This document shows positions 33,353-42,288 of a stretch of DNA of 64,000 nt, piece by piece. The notes under the pieces are model-generated. The model was not told where the DNA came from. It saw only the letters and a list, made by a program, of their open reading frames with translations, and searched no databases. The DNA is from an uncultured Alistipes sp. (GTDB lineage: Bacteria; Bacteroidota; Bacteroidia; Bacteroidales; Rikenellaceae), in assembly GCF_910580175.1 (NCBI RefSeq), contig NZ_CAJTXD010000006.1:131819-195818 (forward strand), written 5' to 3'. How positions within the stretch are numbered: position 1 is the stretch's first letter; each line of letters opens with the position of its first letter. A program made the position numbers and the translations under genes.

Positions 33353-33391
33353 GGGAGCCGGCATCCGCAAAAAGGGGCGGCCAGCTCCCGA
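33353..33391 (-). terminator. Terminator after the iron-sulfur protein gene
   Basis: CGGGAGCCGGC (33353-33363) pairs with GCCAGCTCCCG (33381-33391), one G-T pair interrupting. On the minus strand it is followed by AATAAAAACG, so the T-run is poor. Confidence 0.55.
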
Positions 33392-33395
33392 TCTT

Positions 33396-35354
33396 TTACT
33401 TTTGTTCGACCGTACGGCCCGGTGCCGAGAACTTCAACCGCGGGTCGGCCTCCTGGAACGTGCCGTCAGCCATGCGCAGCGTCCACTTCGGAGCCTGGAA
33501 AATGTCGCTCCAGATGCGGGCGTCGCTCCACATCGACCGCACGTAATGCAACCGCATGACAGGCGTGACGCCGCGCAGCACGAAGTCGACCGAGACGATG
33601 CCGTCCGTACACGAAAGGAAACTCTTGAAATAAGGGAATGCCTGGCGCACGAGCAACTTCTCGATCGCCGGGAACTCCATTTCGTAAACCGCCTTGGGGA
33701 AACGCTCGTCGTCGCCCCATTTTTCGAGGTTGGCCACGAAACGCCCCGACATCTTCTCGATATCGCGGAACATCACGGCGACGAACTCCTCGCGCGAAAC
33801 GAGGCTCCGGCCGGCGGCGCAACTTTTCAGCTCGGTGTGCATCGGGATGACCTTCTCGCCCTCCTTGGTCTTCATGGTCAACTCCTTGGCGTTGATCGCG
33901 CGGGCGAAAGCCTCCTCGTCGATGCGGGCTGCGGGATCGGCATAGACCGTCACATCGACCGGACAAGCGAACTCGGCCGTAAAGCCGTAGACGCCCTCGA
34001 TGCGCTGAAGCACCATGCCGAAATAAACCATGTCCATGCGGTCGTGCAGGCCCTCGACACCCAACTTGACGACCTCGAGCATCGGCACGCTTTCGTCGGG
34101 CGTGGCATACTTGCGCAACGTAGGAGTAAAGATCGCAGCCTGAATCTTCAACGTATCGGTAACCGCCGGGTCGTAGGTTACCTCAATCCCGTGACGCCGC
34201 ACGAACGTCCGCACGCCATAGACACCCGGCACGCTCTGCATCTTGGCTGCGAAAGCTTTCGACGAACCGAAGCACTTGATGGTCTGCAAGCCCTCCATCT
34301 GGTAGGTCTGCAACTGTTCGGCCTTCTCATAATCGCCCCACTTCTCGTCGATGGTGGGCAATTCGAGCGTCGTCCCGAGCCAGAGCGCCATGCCGAACAA
34401 CGCCACGGCCAACAGCCCGGGCACCCAACGGCAAGCCGTATGGCCGTTGATCTGCAACGCACCCGTGGCGCACGACGAAATGCACTGCCCGCATAACGTA
34501 CAATCGACATGCTTGACCTTAGCATCGTCGTGGATGGGAATATGATAGGGACACTTCTTCTCGCAAAGGCGGCAACTATTGCAAAGCGCCGCATCGCGCT
34601 GCACGTACACCAACGGGAAGCCGCAACTCTTCAAACGGATCGCCTCCATGAAGAAAGCCGCAATGCACACGGCCGCGAGCACCCAGACCCAGCCGCCCCG
34701 GACGCCATAGAAATCCAACACCCAGACGGCGACCGCAGCCAGAACGACCAACGGCAAGAATTTAAAGACATTGCTGATGGCACCCAGCGGACAGATATAC
34801 TTGCACCAAAACATCTTTACCACGAAACTGCCCAAAATTACCAGCGCAAGGCTCGTGATCGACATCCACAGCACGATCTCGCCCTGGAATCCGGTAGCGG
34901 CAGCGTAGTAAGGATCGATCTTCTTGCAGAACAACTCGCTGGACGAGAGCGTGAAGTAAAGAATCGTGAAAAGCAGCACATATTTGATGATGCGCAACCA
35001 TCTGTCGGCCGTGCTGCCGACCGGCACGTCGATCTGCAAATGGAGGTTGCGGCCCATGCGGCCCAAAGCCTCGCCGACCGTTCCCAAGGGGCACAGATAG
35101 CCGCAGAAGAGCTTCGAGAAGAGGATCACGCCCACGGCCAGCACCAGACCCATCATGATCTGGAGCATCGACATCGAACAAGCCAACGAATGGTTGACCA
35201 GGTAGGTTCCGAACGCCTGCAATCCTCCGAACGGACAATATTTCTCCACGTCGACCGGCGTGTCGGAATATGCGGCCCAACCCACCGTACCGACGATGGC
35301 GGCTAATACGCCCCATTGGAGGAGGTGTTTCAAATAATTAGGTTTACGTTTCAT
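33396..35354 (-). CDS. Polytopic membrane Fe-S protein, HMA-like tail
   Basis: A 652-residue protein with a NapH/NosR/CcoG-like membrane half: about six hydrophobic helices with two CxxxCP sites (Cys84/88 in CGYLCPLG and Cys184/188 in CKYICPLG). Two 4Fe-4S motifs follow (Cys258/261/264/268 and 285/288/291/295). After a further helix (about 311-330), a soluble part of some 320 residues begins with a stretch resembling a heavy-metal-associated ferredoxin-like fold (IKCFGSSKAFAAKMQSVPG). Related proteins pass electrons across the membrane or help metal-centre assembly. It lies between a peptidase and a TonB receptor operon and has its own promoter and structured leader. Confidence 0.85.
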   Translation of the reverse strand: MKRKPNYLKHLLQWGVLAAIVGTVGWAAYSDTPVDVEKYCPFGGLQAFGTYLVNHSLACSMSMLQIMMGLVLAVGVILFSKLFCGYLCPLGTVGEALGRMGRNLHLQIDVPVGSTADRWLRIIKYVLLFTILYFTLSSSELFCKKIDPYYAAATGFQGEIVLWMSITSLALVILGSFVVKMFWCKYICPLGAISNVFKFLPLVVLAAVAVWVLDFYGVRGGWVWVLAAVCIAAFFMEAIRLKSCGFPLVYVQRDAALCNSCRLCEKKCPYHIPIHDDAKVKHVDCTLCGQCISSCATGALQINGHTACRWVPGLLAVALFGMALWLGTTLELPTIDEKWGDYEKAEQLQTYQMEGLQTIKCFGSSKAFAAKMQSVPGVYGVRTFVRRHGIEVTYDPAVTDTLKIQAAIFTPTLRKYATPDESVPMLEVVKLGVEGLHDRMDMVYFGMVLQRIEGVYGFTAEFACPVDVTVYADPAARIDEEAFARAINAKELTMKTKEGEKVIPMHTELKSCAAGRSLVSREEFVAVMFRDIEKMSGRFVANLEKWGDDERFPKAVYEMEFPAIEKLLVRQAFPYFKSFLSCTDGIVSVDFVLRGVTPVMRLHYVRSMWSDARIWSDIFQAPKWTLRMADGTFQEADPRLKFSAPGRTVEQK

Positions 35355-35380
35355 CTGTTGTCAGGTTTGTGTGTTTCGCT

Positions 35381-35438
35381 CCGCATCTTCACGGCGGAAC
35401 GCCGTGCCGCCGGACGGCTCAAGATGCGGTCAAACGTA
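35381..35438 (-). promoter_or_regulatory. Promoter and folded leader of the Fe-S gene
   Basis: On the minus strand TACGTTTG (35431-35438) fits TAnnTTTG, with no clear -33 box. The leader of about 70 nt would fold: CCGCATCTT pairs with AAGATGCGG (35381-35389 and 35421-35429), and inside it CACGGCG/CGCCGTG forms a 7-bp hairpin with a 3-base loop. No known riboswitch class is recognised. Confidence 0.45.
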
Positions 35439-35454
35439 TTGCGATCCGGAAACG

Positions 35455-35486
35455 CACACGGGGAGCTTTCGGCAGCTCCCCTGTGC
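35455..35486 (-). terminator. Terminator of the TonB receptor operon
   Basis: GGGGAGCT (35460-35467) pairs with AGCTCCCC (35474-35481) around TTCGGC, extended outward by GCAC/GTGC with one bulge. It lies just past the FISUMP lipoprotein stop. Confidence 0.65.
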
Positions 35487-35505
35487 AAACCGGTATCGGA
35501 CGCAG

Positions 35506-36324
35506 TTAATCGAGGTTCTTGATGCAACGAACGGGTGCCGCACCGTAAGCATTCTGGTAAGCGACCTGCAACCGGTTGTAAGTTGCATTATAGGTAATCA
35601 TGCTTGCGTAGAACTGGATGTTCTTAATGCCCGAAGCGGCATCGCCGGCCGTATTGTAAGTGAGCTGATAAGCGGTCGACGCGGCGAAATAGGACATGCC
35701 GAACTTGCCGGCTCCGTCCTCGGCCTTCGACTCGATGGCCATGTAGGCCGGCTTCGCAACAGCCGAAGCGGCGTTGATATAACCGCAAGTCAAGAGGTTG
35801 AACCCATCTGCATTCAATGCGGGCATCGGAGCGCCCATCGCCTCGGAATCGTAGTAAGGCGACGAAGCATCGGAAAGGCCGCCGCTGCCCTGGCCGGCCA
35901 ACTTGAGCCACTCGGCCATGGTCGGCACATGCCAGCCGTCGGGGCAGATGCCCTGCACGCCCTCGTACTTGTCGAAGTTCTCGGCCGAAAACTCGCCCTC
36001 CAAGCCCAACAGCACAGGATAGCTGTACAGCAGGCCATCGGTCTCGACACGCTCGGGATCGGCCTGTTTGTTCAAGTCGCAGGGATTCCAGACACCGCTG
36101 CCGTCGGTCGGATCACTGGAAATGGTCTTGCCCACGGGCACGTAACGCAGGTTCTCGGCCATCCAGGTGCGGCCGTCCTGGAGTTTGACGGTCTGGTATT
36201 TCACACCGCCCCAAGTCACGGTACCGTCATCGGGGGGGGGAACGTTGCCTTCGTTGTCGTTGTCCGAACAAGCTGCGAACGCCAAAGCTGCGAACGCCAG
36301 AACTGCAAACAAATGTTTTTTCAT
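35506..36324 (-). CDS. FISUMP-domain lipoprotein
   Basis: A 272-residue lipoprotein (ALAFAACSDNDNEG) with a FISUMP domain: GRTWMAENLRYVPVG and CPDGWHVPTMAEWLKL are the recognisable blocks, ending GAAPVRCIKN. Such domains are common on the surface of Bacteroidetes and Fibrobacteres and may bind polymers or proteins; no enzymatic role is known to me. It is the last gene of the TonB receptor operon, 19 bp after the DUF6850-like gene, so it may be an accessory surface component of that uptake system. A C9 tract (36232-36240) encodes PPP a few residues after the lipid anchor. Confidence 0.88.
   Translation of the reverse strand: MKKHLFAVLAFAALAFAACSDNDNEGNVPPPDDGTVTWGGVKYQTVKLQDGRTWMAENLRYVPVGKTISSDPTDGSGVWNPCDLNKQADPERVETDGLLYSYPVLLGLEGEFSAENFDKYEGVQGICPDGWHVPTMAEWLKLAGQGSGGLSDASSPYYDSEAMGAPMPALNADGFNLLTCGYINAASAVAKPAYMAIESKAEDGAGKFGMSYFAASTAYQLTYNTAGDAASGIKNIQFYASMITYNATYNRLQVAYQNAYGAAPVRCIKNLD
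36232..36240 (-). repeat. C9 homopolymer inside the FISUMP lipoprotein
   Basis: Nine consecutive G on the plus strand form three CCC codons just after the lipoprotein signal. A one-base slip would truncate the protein soon after secretion. Confidence 0.9.
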
Positions 36325-36343
36325 AGCTGTAAAGTATTAGAAG

Positions 36344-37837
36344 TTAAAAATCGTATCCGACGCAAAGCATGGCCCGCACACGATCCGGACGCTCCACGAC
36401 GCGCAGCCCGAAACCGCGCTCGTAACGTGCCGAAAGGTCGATGTAGAACCGCCGGATATGGCGCCGCACACCGACACCGGCACCCAACCGGTCGGCCGCG
36501 AGAAACTCGTTCTCATAATCGTAGTAATCGGTCAGCCGCACCGGATAATCGCCCGGCTCGGCCGACGTCTCCAGGCGGCTTTGCCGCTCGCGGAAATCGC
36601 CCGTACGGAAATCGGCCGCGAGATTCAACTCCCAACGCCCGAACGTTTGCGTCCAATCGGCCCACAACGACGCATGACACAGCCGCTGGCCCCGCACATA
36701 GGGGAACATGAGCGTCGACTCGCGGTTGAGACAGGTGCCCGACACCCCGGCACGCAGATCGGTACGCGCCGTCGTCCACTCGTAGGCGGCCTGCATATCG
36801 AGTCTGCGCCGCCCGAAAATCGGCACGGAACCATGCAACTGAGGATTGGCCACACCGTTGACGGTCTGGTACGTGATGATGTTTTCGCGGTTGTCGAGCG
36901 ACTCCCACTCGACCCTCAACCGCACATCGTGGCACGCGTCCGTACGGGAGAGCCGCCAACCGACGTCCGCGCGCAGATCGTGGGTGCGGAACTCGTGCCA
37001 TGCGACACGCTCGCCCGTGCGGCCGACGCGGTTGCGGTAGGCCGCCTCGGCGAACCAAGGCCCGAATTGCAAAGCCAGCGCAGCGCCTTGGGTAGTCTGC
37101 TTGACCGGGAAACCGGTAACGCCAGCCGTGGTAAGGTGCAGATCGTTGCTCTGCCACAACTGGAGGGAACCGAAGCGCAATCCCCGGTCGAAGAAAGCCA
37201 TATAGGAATCGGCCGAAGCGCCGATCTCCTCGGCTTCGATCTTCTCGCGGTCGACCCCCACGATGTAGGCCGCACCGACGGCGAACCGTCCGGCATGGTA
37301 CATGACCCCGGGCGCGAACTCGAAGTCGAGCCGCATGTTCTTATGGCGCAAATCCTTGCGCTTGGCATAGTTGGAGGCTTCGAAACCGACCTTCAGCCCC
37401 CCCGTCCACCGCTCGCCGAGCACGGCGGAAAGCGCCCCGTCGAACGCGTAGGTCTCGCGCACCTTGCGCCCCGGCGTGAACTCCAGAATGTCGACCGGAT
37501 ACAAACCCGGCACGGAAAAGATCGACCCGCACATGTTGCGCCCGTCGAAATAATCGTAGGAGAAGCCCCCGGAAAACGAAACTTTCTCGAAATGACGGAT
37601 CGATGCGGTGCGCGCCCCGGCATTCCAACTGTCGTCGGACGACGAACGGTCGATCAAGCCGCCGTTCTCCTTGACAAAATAGACCTCGGCGAACGAACGG
37701 CTCAACGTATCCTGTCGCAAGCCGGCCGCGACAACACCTCCGTTCCACGGATTGCGCCGCGCCACCCGCTCGAAACGCCCCTGCGCCGCGACGGCGCCGA
37801 GCGACAAAACAGCAAACAAAGTAAATATCCGCCTCAT
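36344..37837 (-). CDS. Outer-membrane barrel protein, DUF6850-like
   Basis: A 497-residue exported protein (signal peptide MRRIFTLFAVLSLGAVAAQG) made of alternating amphipathic strands and ending in VGYDF, as expected for an outer-membrane beta-barrel. The length and the TonB receptor/DUF4876 context match what I recall of DUF6850 proteins, but the number is from memory. It overlaps the preceding gene by 4 bp, so the two are translationally coupled. Its job is unknown; a companion porin or assembly partner of the receptor is possible. Confidence 0.8.
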   Translation of the reverse strand: MRRIFTLFAVLSLGAVAAQGRFERVARRNPWNGGVVAAGLRQDTLSRSFAEVYFVKENGGLIDRSSSDDSWNAGARTASIRHFEKVSFSGGFSYDYFDGRNMCGSIFSVPGLYPVDILEFTPGRKVRETYAFDGALSAVLGERWTGGLKVGFEASNYAKRKDLRHKNMRLDFEFAPGVMYHAGRFAVGAAYIVGVDREKIEAEEIGASADSYMAFFDRGLRFGSLQLWQSNDLHLTTAGVTGFPVKQTTQGAALALQFGPWFAEAAYRNRVGRTGERVAWHEFRTHDLRADVGWRLSRTDACHDVRLRVEWESLDNRENIITYQTVNGVANPQLHGSVPIFGRRRLDMQAAYEWTTARTDLRAGVSGTCLNRESTLMFPYVRGQRLCHASLWADWTQTFGRWELNLAADFRTGDFRERQSRLETSAEPGDYPVRLTDYYDYENEFLAADRLGAGVGVRRHIRRFYIDLSARYERGFGLRVVERPDRVRAMLCVGYDF

Positions 37838-39078
37838 AACTCCCGCAGCGATTGTGTCGCCCGCTCGTAAAAATCGTTCGACGAATTGTTGGTATCCTGG
37901 TAAACCTCGAATCCAGCCTGCCGCGTGGCCTCCTCGTCCAAACGGCGATGCACGGTGTGGCCCTGCGGCATGCCGGAGAAAGCCACGGCACCGGCGTCGA
38001 CGTCCGCGCGCAAACGCTTGTGGTTCGACGATCCGGTATTATCGGAAACCTCCGCGCCGTCGACGACCCACTCCCACGGCACCTTGGAATAGACGATATT
38101 GCCGCTCAGAATCGTCGACGCCATGTCGTCGGCCAGGTAAGCCTCCAGATCGAACCCGTCGGGCGCCCGGAAAAGGATCACGGCCGGCGAATTGTTCGAA
38201 ATCACATAGGTATTGGCGCCGCCCTCACCGCTGCGGCCCGTTTTCTTGACCACCCGCATGCGGAAGCGCTCCTCGATCCGATCGCCGGGCACCGGCGTAG
38301 GCCAACGCGTACTGCCGGGATAGAGCAACTGGTCGTAGAGCACAAAATAGCCCTCTCGGTTCAGATCGACCGAGAACGAATATTCCTGCGTATGATCGAC
38401 GCCCCAGAAAGCGATGACGGCATCGCCGCCCGGCTCGATGGGGAACTCCTCGCCCGAGCCAGGGAACTGCCAAATGGCGTCGGGAACGGCCGCATAGTCG
38501 CGGAAAACGATGTTGCCCGAGGCGTCGATGCTTGTCCAAGGGTTGGACTGCACCTTGGAATTGTAAGGCGCCACGGTCGCGAAACACAACCCGTCGAGAA
38601 ACCGGCGCCGGCTGCTGTTGTTATGCAGGATGACATACTTGTCGTTGGTATAGGAATCCGTGGCGGGAGGATTCATCGGACAACCGCCCGAGTAGATCTC
38701 CTTGATGAGGATGCTGCCCGCCTCGGAATATTCGAGAGGCACCTCGACAGCCGCGTCGCCGGCCATCAGATCGACCTGCTCGACCGTCCCGTTGAAGATC
38801 GTCACGGCATCGGGCTTGTCGAAAGCGGCGAGGCGGTAATGCCCTGCCGCCACCTCGAACCGCACAGCGCCCGCAGCGTCGGTACGGGCCTCATAACTAT
38901 TGCTCGTATTGCGGTCGGCGAGCGTCACGGCAACGCCTGCGCGCATCCGGTCGGCATACCCTTCGGGATAGACCAACTGCACGCTGAGCGTACGCACGAC
39001 ATCCCGATAGGGATTCTGCTCGAACGAAGTGCAGGCCGCCGAAACGAACAACAACGCATACAGAAAACCTCTTTTCAT
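37834..39078 (-). CDS. DUF4876-like lipoprotein
   Basis: A 414-residue lipoprotein; ATG 39078 gives MKRGFLYALLFVSAAC with lipid Cys16. An N-terminal carboxypeptidase-regulatory-like sandwich (about 25-110, VRFEVAAGHYRLAAFDK) precedes a domain starting LIKEIYSGGCPMNPPATDSY, with NDKYVILHNNS, the pattern I associate with DUF4876 (lamin-tail-like). It is tightly packed between the TonB receptor and the barrel gene, so it may be the surface ligand-binding partner of the receptor. The ligand is unknown. Confidence 0.82.
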   Translation of the reverse strand: MKRGFLYALLFVSAACTSFEQNPYRDVVRTLSVQLVYPEGYADRMRAGVAVTLADRNTSNSYEARTDAAGAVRFEVAAGHYRLAAFDKPDAVTIFNGTVEQVDLMAGDAAVEVPLEYSEAGSILIKEIYSGGCPMNPPATDSYTNDKYVILHNNSSRRRFLDGLCFATVAPYNSKVQSNPWTSIDASGNIVFRDYAAVPDAIWQFPGSGEEFPIEPGGDAVIAFWGVDHTQEYSFSVDLNREGYFVLYDQLLYPGSTRWPTPVPGDRIEERFRMRVVKKTGRSGEGGANTYVISNNSPAVILFRAPDGFDLEAYLADDMASTILSGNIVYSKVPWEWVVDGAEVSDNTGSSNHKRLRADVDAGAVAFSGMPQGHTVHRRLDEEATRQAGFEVYQDTNNSSNDFYERATQSLREL

Positions 39079-39083
39079 CCTGC

Positions 39084-41912
39084 TCAAAATTTAAGACGCA
39101 CGGTCAACCCGTAGTAAAAATCGGGCGTCAGGCACCGGGCCACGCCCGTAGCATACGACTTGACGAAAGGCCGCGAATTGGTAAAGTTGTTGGCATAGAA
39201 CGAAATCGACACATGGTCGCCGATCTCCTTGGTAATGCTCAGGTTGGCCGAAAAATAAGGATCGTAACCGTCGGCGTTGTAGGTAAACGCATTGGCCGAA
39301 CGCAAGAGCAGCGCCGCGAACGCCGGATCGGCCTTCTGGGCATCGGTAAAGGGATGGCGCCGGCCCTCCAGATCGACATAGGCCAAGGGCCAGATCGCCG
39401 TATAGCTGTTGCCGTCGTAGATGCTGCCGCCCGTAGGATTGCGATCCTCGTCGACATTGAAAGCATATGCCTGCCCCTGATACTCGGAAAGGTTCTGCGA
39501 CCGCTTCAACAACGACATTTCGAACCGCAAAGTAATAATCATGCGGATAGAAGGCAGATGAGTCGTCGCCGTGAGGTTGGCATCGAGCGCGCGGATCTTG
39601 CAACCGTTGTAAGTAACCGACGCACGACCGCCGTTATCGGCATAGATGCCCGCATAGGGATAGAATGTCCCGCCCGAAGTAGTGGCAGGATAATAACAGG
39701 CCTCGCCCTCGTTGATATACTTCGTCCAGGCATAAGTACCGTCCAAGCGCAGCTGCGTGCGGATGGGATTGATCTGCGGGAAGTCCACCACGAACTCCAG
39801 ACCCATGCGGTCGACCGCCGAACCGTTGTCCTGCATGGTGTTCTCCACGAACGTACGCTTATCCTCGCCGGGAGCCTGCACCCACTCCTGCGACGGATCG
39901 TCGGCATTACCGATCCAGATGCTGCCCGTCTCGCGGTCGACGCGGAACGACGGATTGGCCGGCATCTTGTAGGCTCCGCCGTCGGCCCCTTGCGCGGGAA
40001 GCGACGAAATCCGATAGGTAAACGGATCGTACTGGGAACTCAACTCATAGGGGAATTTGGTGCGGTTGAAATAACCGGCCAGCGACACGGCCAACTCGCC
40101 CCAACGCACGTCGATGCCCACCTCGGCATTGCGGTTGCGCTGCCATCGCAGATTCTCGTTGTAGAACACGCGGTAAGGCTGAATATGATAGACGTAGATG
40201 CTTTGTCCGGCACCGTAAGCGGCACCGAAAACCCGTGTGTCGCGGTAACGCGGCAGAGGATAGAGAATGTTGAACGACGGCAGCTTCTCGGTCACGCCCC
40301 AACCGCCGCGCAGGGCGAACTCCTCGCAGATGCGGTATTTGAAGTTCAGGCGAGGCGAAAGGCTGGCCGTCTTCTTGTAAGGCGAATCCTTGATCCAGGT
40401 CTTCTCGGCCCGCAGACCGGCCATGAGCTGCAACGACGTACTGCCCAGAGGCACCGTGAGCACCTCCTCGACATACCCTGCGAGGTTGTGCATGTAAGGG
40501 ATATCGGTATACGGACGCGGACGGTAACCATCAGGCGCCAATGCCGGATCGTCGTAATATGTACCCTGCCCCACGTTGCCGTCGGCACGCCATGCGGCGC
40601 CGACCTTGGCACTGCTGTGCACCCGGCCCCAATGACGCACCCAGGTGGCTTTCAGCCCGGCGGAATAGTCGAGCTGCTTGGAATCGACATTGCACAAAGA
40701 ATAGTAGGAAGCAGGAAGCATATCCGCGACGAAATATCCTGCGTCCTCGCCATGCACCGCCGGGTGGGCGACGGCCATGGACTCGTATTTGCGAGCACGC
40801 ACAAGATTGTCGGCATAGGAGACCGACGCGTCGAAATCGATGTTGGTAATCCATTTGCGGTTGAGCTGCCATTTGAGCGACGCATTGGCCCGCAGGGCGT
40901 TGTCGCGCGCCTTCTCCCACTCTCCGACCATCGCATCGGGGTCTTCGTCGGTATTCATGCCGCCGATGTTGGCCGTCGCACCGACATTGAAACGCAACAC
41001 CTGGGCGAACGTATTCTGGTAGTTGAGCGAAACTCCCGCACGCGAATAGGAAGTATAGGGCGACACGGGATTCTTCGTCGCCCGCGTATACTCGAGGTTG
41101 GCGTTCAACACGCCGTTCGCATCGCCCAGATCGAATCCTTTGGCGGCCGAAATCTGCTTGGTGCGCGGATTAGTCGAGAGCACGACCGTATAGGGTGTCT
41201 TGCCCTTGCGGGTCGAAATCTTGACCATGCCCGACGTCAGATCGCCGTACTCGGCCGAGGGGACGCCCGTCACGACCTCGACCGACTCGATGTTCGTCGA
41301 AGCGATGTTGCGCGTGCTGACGCCCGACATGGCATCGAGCGACGCATTGGTCGACAGACGCACACCGTCGACCTCGACCGCCGTACCGAACGACGCATTG
41401 CCTGCGTCCGACCCGCCGCCGCGCAGCGAGAATGGAGCATCTATGGTCAGATCGGGATTCACGGTCTTGCCGCCCGGCAGCAGCGACGCGATGTCCGAAG
41501 CGTTGACCATCTGGAGGTGGTCGATGGCATTCGACCCGATGGTGCGCGTGGTGGCCATCGCATCGGACGACTCCCGGGCTGTCACCACCACGCTTTCGAG
41601 CGTGAGGTTGTCCTCGGGAAGATACAATACGAGCGCATCGTCATTCCCAGCGACCGCCACCTCGACAACGGTCGTCGCATAGCCCAGGCACGACACGGCG
41701 AAGCGAGTCGCACCCGCCGGCACGCCTTTCACACTGAAGCGCCCCTCGCTGTCGGCCACAGCCCACAGCCCGTTGTCGGGCAATTCGACCACGGCCTGCC
41801 CCACGGGGCGATCGGTTCCGGTCGTCAACACCTGTCCGGCGATGGTGTAACCCTGCGCCGCAACATACATCGGGACGACGACTCCGCAAAACAACAAGAA
41901 AAGTTTTTTCAT
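39084..41912 (-). CDS. TonB-dependent receptor, not SusC type
   Basis: A 942-residue outer-membrane receptor: signal peptide (MKKLFLLFCGVVVPMYVAAQ), carboxypeptidase-D-like domain (about 22-105), plug starting near ESVVVTARES, and a barrel ending YGLTVRLKF. It lacks a SusD partner. The plug segment GGGSDAGNASFGTAVEVDG and VVTGVPSAEYGDLTSG resemble non-carbohydrate receptors of Bacteroidetes. With the DUF4876, barrel and FISUMP proteins it forms a four-gene operon, probably for a metal complex, peptide or other small ligand. No Fur-type box was recognised. Confidence 0.93.
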   Translation of the reverse strand: MKKLFLLFCGVVVPMYVAAQGYTIAGQVLTTGTDRPVGQAVVELPDNGLWAVADSEGRFSVKGVPAGATRFAVSCLGYATTVVEVAVAGNDDALVLYLPEDNLTLESVVVTARESSDAMATTRTIGSNAIDHLQMVNASDIASLLPGGKTVNPDLTIDAPFSLRGGGSDAGNASFGTAVEVDGVRLSTNASLDAMSGVSTRNIASTNIESVEVVTGVPSAEYGDLTSGMVKISTRKGKTPYTVVLSTNPRTKQISAAKGFDLGDANGVLNANLEYTRATKNPVSPYTSYSRAGVSLNYQNTFAQVLRFNVGATANIGGMNTDEDPDAMVGEWEKARDNALRANASLKWQLNRKWITNIDFDASVSYADNLVRARKYESMAVAHPAVHGEDAGYFVADMLPASYYSLCNVDSKQLDYSAGLKATWVRHWGRVHSSAKVGAAWRADGNVGQGTYYDDPALAPDGYRPRPYTDIPYMHNLAGYVEEVLTVPLGSTSLQLMAGLRAEKTWIKDSPYKKTASLSPRLNFKYRICEEFALRGGWGVTEKLPSFNILYPLPRYRDTRVFGAAYGAGQSIYVYHIQPYRVFYNENLRWQRNRNAEVGIDVRWGELAVSLAGYFNRTKFPYELSSQYDPFTYRISSLPAQGADGGAYKMPANPSFRVDRETGSIWIGNADDPSQEWVQAPGEDKRTFVENTMQDNGSAVDRMGLEFVVDFPQINPIRTQLRLDGTYAWTKYINEGEACYYPATTSGGTFYPYAGIYADNGGRASVTYNGCKIRALDANLTATTHLPSIRMIITLRFEMSLLKRSQNLSEYQGQAYAFNVDEDRNPTGGSIYDGNSYTAIWPLAYVDLEGRRHPFTDAQKADPAFAALLLRSANAFTYNADGYDPYFSANLSITKEIGDHVSISFYANNFTNSRPFVKSYATGVARCLTPDFYYGLTVRLKF

Positions 41913-41929
41913 AGCACACCCTAACGCAA

Positions 41930-41937
41930 CAAATATA
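41930..41937 (-). promoter_or_regulatory. -7 element of the TonB receptor operon
   Basis: On the minus strand TATATTTG fits TAnnTTTG, with a TTTC about 20 bp upstream as -33-like box. The gap between the divergent genes (41913-42288) otherwise holds only the second promoter at 42224; no further gene is seen. Confidence 0.6.
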
Positions 41938-42223
41938 ATAAAAAAGCGTTAAAATATGAAACAGAAAGTCAACTAATTTCGACCGTTCGTTCCGCATTTG
42001 CTGCCGAGAGGCAAAATTACCTCTTCCGACGCATGCCATCAATCCCCATTTACTGGTATTTTTCAAAACACCGAGCATTCTCTGTCGGAAAAAATGCACC
42101 CCGAAACTGAACCGGCACACGCGAAAAACCGACGCATCGGAGGAAATGCGGCACAACCTGGATATTTCATTAAAAAAATATTGATTTTCGATAAAAATAA
42201 ATTGTTTTGCGAATAAAAACCAT

Positions 42224-42231
42224 TATATTTG
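42224..42231 (+). promoter_or_regulatory. -7 element of the exporter operon
   Basis: TATATTTG fits TAnnTTTG; ATTG at 42201-42204 lies 19 bp upstream. It precedes the ABC ATPase ATG at 42289 by 57 bp and probably drives the five exporter genes. Confidence 0.6.
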
Positions 42232-42288
42232 CCCTCGGAATGGCAGCGACGACCCTACGAACCGAAACTGCGCAAACAGAAGAAAACC

